In this document: positions 8,826 to 16,520 of the stretch, in pieces
Layout: each line of letters begins with the position of its first letter
Position numbering within the stretch: the first letter of the stretch is position 1
From: Treponema sp.
GTDB taxonomy: Bacteria > Spirochaetota > Spirochaetia > Treponematales > Treponemataceae
Length of the DNA: 32,747 nt
Assembly (NCBI GenBank): GCA_024683675.1
Contig: JAIKYB010000133.1
Coordinates: 1-32,747 of the forward strand
Reading direction: 5' to 3'
Translations under genes and position numbers: made by a program
Notes under the pieces: model-generated
Seen by the model: only the letters and a program-made list of their open reading frames with translations
Database searches by the model: none
Told to the model about the DNA's origin: nothing

Positions 8826-10597
8826 TGTTCGGAAAATCTGATAAGGCTGATAAAGAAAAATCTGTTTTTCGTAAAGCCATTATTATAGAAATAATTGCAG
8901 TGATTTTATTACTGATCCTTCTCTTAATGCGGTGTTCTTCAAAAAATAAAAGTAAGTTGTCTGCAAGCACAAAAGGTGAGGATTATTTACCTTATTCGGA
9001 GGCTGAACAAAAAAGTGGGACTTCTGGTGAAGCTGACCTTGAGAAGTCTTTCTTAGAAGATAGACAGCTTGAATATGCCGATGGTCAAAGTGACTTGAAA
9101 AGTGAAATTGAAGAAAGAGAAGTCTCTGAGGATATGTCTACGGAGAGTGAGTCGCTAAAGGACGAAGCTGCAGATAACTTGCTCGAAGAAAATGAGCCTG
9201 CAGAGAGCTTTCTTGCAGAGACAGTGTCTGAGAATGGAGATGGGGCAGATAAGGAGACTTTGAATATAGAGTCTTCGGAGTCTAAAGTTCCAGAGCCGGA
9301 TAAAACAAAAGAAACTAAAGTTTCAGAGGTAAATAATCCAGAGCCTGATAAAGTAAAAGAAGCTTCTGATGAAAAGAAAGCTGATACAGAATTAAGAAAT
9401 ATGCTGGATGCTTTTGCAAATAGTGAATCCGATTCAGAAAAAGAAGAACTCTTAGAGAATGCTATAAAAAATGCCCGTAAGATTCTTGAAAAAGATCCAA
9501 CAAATGATGCTGCATATTATTTTGTAGCTCAGGATGAATTAAAGAAAAGGAATTATGAGCTTGCTATGGAAGCTTTAGCTCGTGCTATAGAGTTCAATAA
9601 GTTTAATTATTTATATTATTATGATTCCGGTAAGGTTTGCTATCTTCGTAAGGATTTTAATCAGGCCATTGCAGATTTTAAGCGTTCTATAGAATTGAAT
9701 GATAATTTTCATCCTAGCTGGTATAACCTGGGACTATGTGAATTAAAGTTTAAAAGGGTAGATTCAGCTTTAGATGCATTTTTACATGCTGTTAATATCA
9801 ATCCTGAATATGAAAAAGGCTGGCTTGAAACTGCAAGAGCATACAATCGACTAAAGGATTCTGAAAATGCTATTGAGGCATATAAAAAGGTTATAGAAAT
9901 AAATAGTAAAAATATTCTTCCTGTTATGGAGCTTGGTTCTATCTATTTTGAGGAATGCAGATTCGAAGATGCTGAAGAAATGTATAAGAATGCTTTAATG
10001 AATCTTGCTGATGGAGAAGAGCAGACTCTAACTAAATATAATCTTTCTATAGTTTTAATTGAAGATAAGAAATATGAGGAAGCCTTACCTTATGCCTGGT
10101 CTGCCTATGATGAAAAGGACTCTCTAAGAAATGACACTATTCGTTCAAATGTGACCTATAATTACGCCCTGGTACAGGAGCTTTTAGGAAATAATACTGT
10201 GTCTCTTGATTTGTATCGCGAATCTATTGCATTAAATCCTAATCAAGAAAAATCAAAAATCAATCTTGCCAATATTTTAATGATGACTCCAGGTTCTGAA
10301 GCTGAAGCTGTCGAAGTTCTTGAAAGTTTATATGAGAAGAATCCTGAAAATCAGGATATTTTGGAAAACCTTGCAAACGCCTGTATGCTTGCTTCTTTCT
10401 ATGAAAAATCAAGAGATTATTATATTCAGCTTCTTGATATTGATAATGAAGACTGGATTGCTTATCTGAATATTTCAAAATGCTATATTCAGCTTGGTGA
10501 TAGCGAAAATGCCCTCCGATATCTGGCTTATCTGAACGCAAACAAGCCGGATTTTAAGAGTGAAGAAGTTGAAATGCTTTTGAATAGCCTGCTTTAG
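8825..10597 (+). CDS. Membrane-anchored TPR-repeat protein with acidic linker
   Basis: TM helix IIIEIIAVILLLILLLM, low-complexity acidic linker, then many TPR units. Start overlaps the previous gene's stop (coupled). Confidence 0.85.
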   Translation: MFGKSDKADKEKSVFRKAIIIEIIAVILLLILLLMRCSSKNKSKLSASTKGEDYLPYSEAEQKSGTSGEADLEKSFLEDRQLEYADGQSDLKSEIEEREVSEDMSTESESLKDEAADNLLEENEPAESFLAETVSENGDGADKETLNIESSESKVPEPDKTKETKVSEVNNPEPDKVKEASDEKKADTELRNMLDAFANSESDSEKEELLENAIKNARKILEKDPTNDAAYYFVAQDELKKRNYELAMEALARAIEFNKFNYLYYYDSGKVCYLRKDFNQAIADFKRSIELNDNFHPSWYNLGLCELKFKRVDSALDAFLHAVNINPEYEKGWLETARAYNRLKDSENAIEAYKKVIEINSKNILPVMELGSIYFEECRFEDAEEMYKNALMNLADGEEQTLTKYNLSIVLIEDKKYEEALPYAWSAYDEKDSLRNDTIRSNVTYNYALVQELLGNNTVSLDLYRESIALNPNQEKSKINLANILMMTPGSEAEAVEVLESLYEKNPENQDILENLANACMLASFYEKSRDYYIQLLDIDNEDWIAYLNISKCYIQLGDSENALRYLAYLNANKPDFKSEEVEMLLNSLL

Positions 10598-12522
10598 GTG
10601 CGTTTTACAAGTTCAAAAAGTCTTTCGCGAGAAATGACAGTATAAATTGGTCGCCCGTGTGGACAATGAGGGTCTTGTAAAGTAAAGGCACTTTCTACCA
10701 GTCGGGCTGCTGTTTCATCATCCAGCACATAACCATCTTTTACTGCGGCTTTACATGCTGTCATTGCGGCTATAGAGCGAATAATTTCTTCCGGGGCGAC
10801 ATGCTTAACAAAAAGTAAGGTTTTTAAATCATATTCGCTTCCAGTCCATCTTTCAGGAATTGAAATTACTTCCCATAAACCATTTTGCCTGAACACAGTT
10901 TCGAAACCAATTGCATCTAGTGAAGGCTTTAACTTTTCCAGAAGCTTGTCTTGATTTTTAGATTCTGTGTTTATCTTATATGGTATTAAAAGCGGCTGTG
11001 ATTTTGCAGCGTTCTGTGAGTTCATCAGTTTATCAAAGAGAATTCTTTCATGAACGGCATGCTGGTCAATTATATAAAGACAATTATTTTTTTCGGCCAA
11101 AAGAAAGGTTCCTAAACAAGGACCTATGTATCGAACCTTCTGACTTTGAACCTGTGCTTTTATTTCTGTCTCTTCATTTTGTTTGAATAGAGCTTCTTCT
11201 GCCAGGGCTGCTGTGTCAAAGGAGGCTTTGTCGGTAGAAGATATTGTTGCAGAAGACATTTTTGTAGAAGAGGATAGTCCCAGATACTTGCTGCGGAAGT
11301 CTGAAACTGGTCTTTCATTATGACTGCTTGAAGGATATGTGGTATTTTTATAGCTTATATGCTTTTGATAACTGTCAGATTCTCCTTTTGCGGCAGGTGG
11401 CACTGTTGAAGTTGGCCTTTCAATTGAAGCAGAGCCTGCTATTGGATTATGATTTGGGATACTTGCCTGAAAATCAGCTTCTGGAATGGCTTCATCAGTT
11501 GGCTTGTCCTGCAAAAAATTCTGTCTTGTATAATTAAGGAAGAAGTTTTTGATAGTTGAACTTAATCCGTGATGTAAAGAAGAAATATCATAAAAGCGAG
11601 CTTCTTTTTTTGCGGGGTGAATATTAAAATCAACTAAATCAGCTTTAATCTGAATAAAAACGGCTGCGACAGGATATGTTCCATTTGGAAAGTATCCTTG
11701 ACCGCCATATTCAACGGCTTGTACCAGTGAATATTCCTGAATGCGTCTTCCGTTAGTATATATGTATATATCCTTCTTATTTGTTCTGGATACTGCAGGT
11801 TCGCCTATTACTACAGTGAATGCCCATTCCGGAGTGCTGCCACCACTTGTATTTGACAATTCATAAAATAAGACTGAATCTTCCTTGTAGGAGTTGGCAC
11901 TTATAAATCTATCTTTCAAACTTTGTCCTGCTGGAAGGTCTATTTTTTGTTCTCCGTCTTGTATAAAGCGAAAGGCAATGTCAGGACGTGCCATGGCTTT
12001 TTCTATAAAGGTATTTTTACACATTAGAGCTTCTGTTGCAGCTCTTTTTAAGAATTGTCGTCTGGCCGGAAAATTTTCAAATAGTCCTTCTGATTGAACT
12101 ATAGTTCCCTTTCTTTCAGCAACCTGTTCTAGAATATGGTCTTCTGTAATACTTGCCCTCATTTTCCAGCCACTACTGATGATTGAAAGGCGGGCAACTG
12201 CAGCAATAGAGGCCAAGGCTTCTCCGCGGAAACCTAATGTGGAAAGATTCATTAAATCCACTTCTGTTGCAATTTTACTTGTTGCGTGGGGGCGGGCACA
12301 ATTTTGCAAATCTTCTTTTGTCATGCCGCAGCCATCATCAATTATGCGGATTTTTTCTATTCCACCGCCGGCTATTTCTACGGTTATGCTTTTAGCTCCA
12401 GAATCGATTGCATTATCCATCAATTCACGAATAATTGCGTTTGGACGGTCAATGACTTCTCCAGCCGCAATTTTTCTTGCAACTTCCGGATTAAGGGTTT
12501 TTACAGGTTGCTGCAGACTCAT
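10594..12522 (-). CDS. mutL: DNA mismatch repair protein MutL
   Basis: IAAGEVIDRPNAIIRELMDNAIDSGAK, DDGCGM, TLGFRGEALASIA; C-terminal DQHAVHERILFD and CPHGRP. Confidence 0.97.
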   Translation of the reverse strand: MSLQQPVKTLNPEVARKIAAGEVIDRPNAIIRELMDNAIDSGAKSITVEIAGGGIEKIRIIDDGCGMTKEDLQNCARPHATSKIATEVDLMNLSTLGFRGEALASIAAVARLSIISSGWKMRASITEDHILEQVAERKGTIVQSEGLFENFPARRQFLKRAATEALMCKNTFIEKAMARPDIAFRFIQDGEQKIDLPAGQSLKDRFISANSYKEDSVLFYELSNTSGGSTPEWAFTVVIGEPAVSRTNKKDIYIYTNGRRIQEYSLVQAVEYGGQGYFPNGTYPVAAVFIQIKADLVDFNIHPAKKEARFYDISSLHHGLSSTIKNFFLNYTRQNFLQDKPTDEAIPEADFQASIPNHNPIAGSASIERPTSTVPPAAKGESDSYQKHISYKNTTYPSSSHNERPVSDFRSKYLGLSSSTKMSSATISSTDKASFDTAALAEEALFKQNEETEIKAQVQSQKVRYIGPCLGTFLLAEKNNCLYIIDQHAVHERILFDKLMNSQNAAKSQPLLIPYKINTESKNQDKLLEKLKPSLDAIGFETVFRQNGLWEVISIPERWTGSEYDLKTLLFVKHVAPEEIIRSIAAMTACKAAVKDGYVLDDETAARLVESAFTLQDPHCPHGRPIYTVISRERLFELVKRT

Positions 12523-12776
12523 CTTCTTGTTCCGTTTACCTGGCTATCGTCTGAAAATAAATCCATCTGAGGAGGATTATCTTTTGCCATTGGATTAGGT
12601 TCATTCATTAAAATCTGTATTTTTCCTTCTATTTTATCCAGCTGGCCTTCCATTCCTTTTGCCAGTTTAATTCCTTCTTCAAAATCTTTTAGAGCGTCTT
12701 CAAGTGAAATATCACTTCTTTTTATATCACCGGTAAGCTTTTCAAGCTTCTGTAAATTTTCTTCAAAGGTTGCCAT
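12519..12776 (-). CDS. xseB: Exodeoxyribonuclease VII small subunit
   Basis: FEENLQKLEKLTGDIKRSDISLEDALKDFEEGIKLAKGMEGQLDKIEGKIQIL; located between xseA and mutL. Confidence 0.94.
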   Translation of the reverse strand: MATFEENLQKLEKLTGDIKRSDISLEDALKDFEEGIKLAKGMEGQLDKIEGKIQILMNEPNPMAKDNPPQMDLFSDDSQVNGTRR

Positions 12777-12787
12777 ATTTTCTCCTC

Positions 12788-14005
12788 TTAATTTTCTGAA
12801 ATGCTTTCAACAACTGCTTTTATTTGTCCCTGGGCCGGAACAATTTTTATTTTTTGTCCTGCCTGCAGTTGACCTGCCTGGCGGATTATTTTTCCATCTT
12901 CACTGGTTACCATAGAGTATCCTCTTTTGAAGATTTCTTTTGGACTTGAATTTTCTAAAACTGTAATATTATTAGAAAGTTGGGTCCTTAAATCTTTAAT
13001 TTTATCCTTCATATTCTTTTCTAGATTTTCTCTGGCGCTTGCAAATCTGTTTAAGAGTGGCTGCTGGATATTTCGGAATCTGATTTCAAGGTTATCTGGA
13101 TTAAAGCTTCTGATTAAAAGTCTTTTTTGTTCAATCTTGTTGGTTATATTTGTATATAATTCCTCTTTATAAGCATTAATTGCAGCTTCAATATCTGTTT
13201 TTAGTGGTATAGCCATTTCTGCTGCTGCAGAAGGGGTTGGCGCACGACGGTCGGCTGCGTAATCACAAAGAGCCCAGTCTATTTCATGACCAACTGCAGA
13301 AATAACAGGAATGTGTGAAGCTGCTACAGAGCGAACAAGGCCTTCTTCACTAAAGGGCAAAAGATCTTCCAGGGAACCTCCGCCGCGCCCTACAATCAAT
13401 ACATCACATAAATCATAAAAGTTTGCAAGCTCAATCATTTTTATGATTGTTGCTGCGGCGCCTTCTCCCTGAACAATTGCCGGAAGAACTGTTATATTCA
13501 CTGATGGATTTCGCCTTTTTGCGACATTTAAAATATCTCGAATAGCGGCGCCTGTAGGACTTGTAACAACCCCTATAGTTTTTGGCATAAGAGGTAAGGG
13601 CTTTTTTCTTGCTTCATCAAAAAGTCCTTCTGCAGCAAGCTTCCTTTTTCTTTCTTCAAGCATCTGCAGAATATTTCCTATTCCGGCAAGTTCCATGCTG
13701 TTAACAATAATTTGATAGTTACCCTGAGGAGCATAAACAGAAAGACTTCCTGTACAGCGGACTTTATCTCCATCTTTTGGACGGAAGTTTAATTTGTAGG
13801 CTGCTCCCCTGAAAATAACTGCTTTTATCTGTGAAATATTGTCTTTAAGAGTAAAATAAATGTGCCCCGCGCCGCTTGGCCGCCAGTTTGAAATTTCACC
13901 TTCTATTATGATAGTTCTAAAGGAGCTTTCCAGTATTTCTTTGATAAGATCTGTTATTTGAGAAACCGTAAAGACAGTGTCTTGCGGTAAAATTGGACTG
14001 TTCAT
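12788..14005 (-). CDS. xseA: Exodeoxyribonuclease VII large subunit
   Basis: OB-fold N-terminus, GVVTSPTGAAIRDILNVAKRRNP, GRGGGSLEDLLPFSEE, SAVGHEIDWALCDYAADRRAPTPSAAAE. Confidence 0.97.
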   Translation of the reverse strand: MNSPILPQDTVFTVSQITDLIKEILESSFRTIIIEGEISNWRPSGAGHIYFTLKDNISQIKAVIFRGAAYKLNFRPKDGDKVRCTGSLSVYAPQGNYQIIVNSMELAGIGNILQMLEERKRKLAAEGLFDEARKKPLPLMPKTIGVVTSPTGAAIRDILNVAKRRNPSVNITVLPAIVQGEGAAATIIKMIELANFYDLCDVLIVGRGGGSLEDLLPFSEEGLVRSVAASHIPVISAVGHEIDWALCDYAADRRAPTPSAAAEMAIPLKTDIEAAINAYKEELYTNITNKIEQKRLLIRSFNPDNLEIRFRNIQQPLLNRFASARENLEKNMKDKIKDLRTQLSNNITVLENSSPKEIFKRGYSMVTSEDGKIIRQAGQLQAGQKIKIVPAQGQIKAVVESISEN

Positions 14006-14065
14006 TTTAATCCCAAGTTACTTTATTTTATCAACTTATTCAATGGATTGCCGATAAAGAAGTCG

Positions 14066-15592
14066 ATGAAAAGTATAGTAATTTTATATGAAAGCAAATC
14101 GGAATATGCAGAAGAAAAGGTTTTTGATAACAAATCTGCACTTGAAAAAACATATGCCTGGGCTCAGAAGTTTGCCAGTGATGATTGTATTATAAAGCTT
14201 ACTTCCTCTGACTCAGTTTGTCAGCTCTTGGAAAAAATGTCAGCACTTGCTTCAGAAAAGAAGGCTGACTATATAATTTTTGCTTATGATGACCTTCCTT
14301 TTATAAGTCAGTCAATAACTAATAATCTGATTGAACAGCATGTAAAATATCATTCAGAATATACTTTTTCAGATGGCTATCCATCGGGCTTTGCTCCGGA
14401 AATAATTGACAGTCAGGCTGTCAATATAATGGCTAAGCTTGCTGCTGGTAACTTGAAGGAAGCTGGTGCTAAGCCGCTTACAAGAGAAGGTCTTTACGCT
14501 TTTGTTAAAAACGATATCAATGCCTTTGAAGTAGAAACTTTGATCGCTGCCCATGATTGGAGACTTTATCGTTTTGCCTTTAACACTGGAACAAAGAGAG
14601 ATTTTCTTTCTTCCCTTGCTTTGGAAAAGGAAGCAAAAGCTTCTGGAATAGATATTGATAATCCGGATTGCTTAGCAGAGCTTGCAGCCTCCTCTGTTAG
14701 TGTACTAAAAACACTTCCTGCCTTTTATACAATAGAAATATGTAATCAGACAAAAAATCCTGCAATTTATAATCCACTGTCTTGTCAAAATTATAAAATA
14801 GAAGAAAAGAAAATGTCTTTTGAAAGTTTTTCTTCTCTAATAGACAATATTTCAGATTTCAGTGATGATGCAGTAATAGCACTTTCGTTAAATGGGGAAG
14901 CCTTCCTTCATCCGGATATTATAAAATTTGCTGAATGTGTGCTTGAGAAAGCTGAACTTTCCTTATTTATAGAAAGCGACGGCTTGAACCTTACAGAAAA
15001 CTTCTGTAGTGCACTTAAAAATATAGTTGAAAAAGCTCCTAAGTCATGTAAAAATCCATATCCAAAGTTAATGCTGGCACTTCAGTTGGATTCATTTTCT
15101 GAGGAAGGATATATAAAGGTCCATCCTGCTGCTTGTCAAGGTGATTACAATAAAGCAGTTCAAACTACAATCAATCTTGCTCAGCTTTTCCCGGGTGCCG
15201 TATATCCTCAATTTGTACGCATGAATGAAAATGAAGAGGAGCTGGAAGCTTTCTTCCGCTTTTGGTCTGAAAAAACAAGTCCAACTGGGGGAAACTGTCT
15301 TATTCAAAAATATGATGATATTGCAGGTCTTCTTCCTCCTCGTAAGCCGGCAGATCTTGCTCCTTTAAACAGATTTGTCTGCTGGCATTTACGACGGGAT
15401 ATGACAATTCTTGCTAATGGAGATTTTGTTTGCTGTAAGGCCTGTATGTTTGAAAAGCCATTAGCAAATGTCTTTGATGAAGATTTAGAAGCTGCATGGC
15501 ATAAAACAGATGACTTATTATCTTTACATATAGAAAATAAATTAAACGAAAAGTGCGGGAAATGTGATGAATTCTATACCTTTAACTTTTGA
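14066..15592 (+). CDS. Spiro-SPASM-type protein: degenerate nucleotidyltransferase-like N-terminus, degenerate radical-SAM-like core, SPASM C-terminus
   Basis: C-terminal FVCWHLRRDMTILANGDFVCCKAC...ANVFDEDLEAAWH...KCGKC is SPASM-like. The track starts at TTG 14048; ATG 14066 (MKSIVILYE) is the more likely start. Confidence 0.75.
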   Translation: MKSIVILYESKSEYAEEKVFDNKSALEKTYAWAQKFASDDCIIKLTSSDSVCQLLEKMSALASEKKADYIIFAYDDLPFISQSITNNLIEQHVKYHSEYTFSDGYPSGFAPEIIDSQAVNIMAKLAAGNLKEAGAKPLTREGLYAFVKNDINAFEVETLIAAHDWRLYRFAFNTGTKRDFLSSLALEKEAKASGIDIDNPDCLAELAASSVSVLKTLPAFYTIEICNQTKNPAIYNPLSCQNYKIEEKKMSFESFSSLIDNISDFSDDAVIALSLNGEAFLHPDIIKFAECVLEKAELSLFIESDGLNLTENFCSALKNIVEKAPKSCKNPYPKLMLALQLDSFSEEGYIKVHPAACQGDYNKAVQTTINLAQLFPGAVYPQFVRMNENEEELEAFFRFWSEKTSPTGGNCLIQKYDDIAGLLPPRKPADLAPLNRFVCWHLRRDMTILANGDFVCCKACMFEKPLANVFDEDLEAAWHKTDDLLSLHIENKLNEKCGKCDEFYTFNF

Positions 15593-16520
15593 TGAACATC
15601 AGATAAAAAGAACAGTTATAGGAGGCTCTGTAAATACAGCAGCGGACTGTCTTAATATATCTGTAATTTTATTAAATACCAGTGGAAGTCACTTAAAAAC
15701 TCATGTTTTTGAGAATCTTTTGGAATGTAAGTTTCAGTCCATAGTTTCTGTTGAACATGAGGCAGGTAATTTTTCCCTGGATGATATGTCCAAAAAGTTT
15801 CCTTCTATAAAATTTATTATTCCTTTGGAAAAAACTAGTGATGGTGAGCTCATAAATATTGCTATGAGTGAAATCAATTCTGATTATGTACTTGTGCTTA
15901 GAGACAGCCTGAATATTCCTGTAAGTACAATTCTTCCTCATCTAGCAGAAAATCTTACAGAGAATGGAAATTACTGTATTGTTCCAAGACTTTTTGATTC
16001 TGCAAAAAATGAATTGCCCTGTTCCTTCGTGCCGGCTTATAGTAAAGGGCATTTTTCTATAGAATCTTCAACTGCTATTTCTGATGGGGCAAAGACTCTT
16101 TATCCTTTTGATTATATTGGTCTTTATAATCGGGCAAAATTTATACAAATGGGGGGATTCGACTGGACCATTACAGCCCCCTATTGGCAGATTCTAGATT
16201 TATCAATGCGTTCCTGGCTTTTTGGAGAAAAGACACTTCTTACTTCCAAGCTGCAGTTTAATTATATAGAAGAACCTCCAGTTGAAGACAGAACCTCTAC
16301 CTTGAGTTATCTAAGATATTATTTGAAAAATGAATTACCAAGGATTCGATTTGGACAGGGGATAATAAAAAAACGTTCGTTTTTTACATTTTTTATGCGT
16401 TCTTCCTGCGGAATTCTTGAAGCTCAAAGACAATTTATGGCAGCCCGTTATTGGGTTGCAAAAAATAAATATAAATTCAATATGGATTTGCAAAAGCTTA
16501 TTGAAACTTGGAATGAGTAA
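15564..16520 (+). CDS. Glycosyltransferase family 2-like protein
   Basis: NISVILLNTSG..., SDYVLVLRDSL at the DxD-like position, IGLYNRAKFIQMGGFDWTI...YWQILDLSMRSWLFGEKTLL resembles the GT2 GGFDE...DLSLRxxxxG block. Confidence 0.6.
   Translation: MMNSIPLTFDEHQIKRTVIGGSVNTAADCLNISVILLNTSGSHLKTHVFENLLECKFQSIVSVEHEAGNFSLDDMSKKFPSIKFIIPLEKTSDGELINIAMSEINSDYVLVLRDSLNIPVSTILPHLAENLTENGNYCIVPRLFDSAKNELPCSFVPAYSKGHFSIESSTAISDGAKTLYPFDYIGLYNRAKFIQMGGFDWTITAPYWQILDLSMRSWLFGEKTLLTSKLQFNYIEEPPVEDRTSTLSYLRYYLKNELPRIRFGQGIIKKRSFFTFFMRSSCGILEAQRQFMAARYWVAKNKYKFNMDLQKLIETWNE

Noticed and set aside
12179-12598. 139-aa plus-strand ORF antisense to mutL/xseB
   Set aside because: Antisense to strongly supported mutL and xseB coding sequence; no RBS or motif.
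14048-14065. TTG start for the spiro-SPASM protein given in the ORF track
   Set aside because: ATG at 14066 gives a cleaner Rossmann-like start (MKSIVILYE); the TTG extension adds only six residues.
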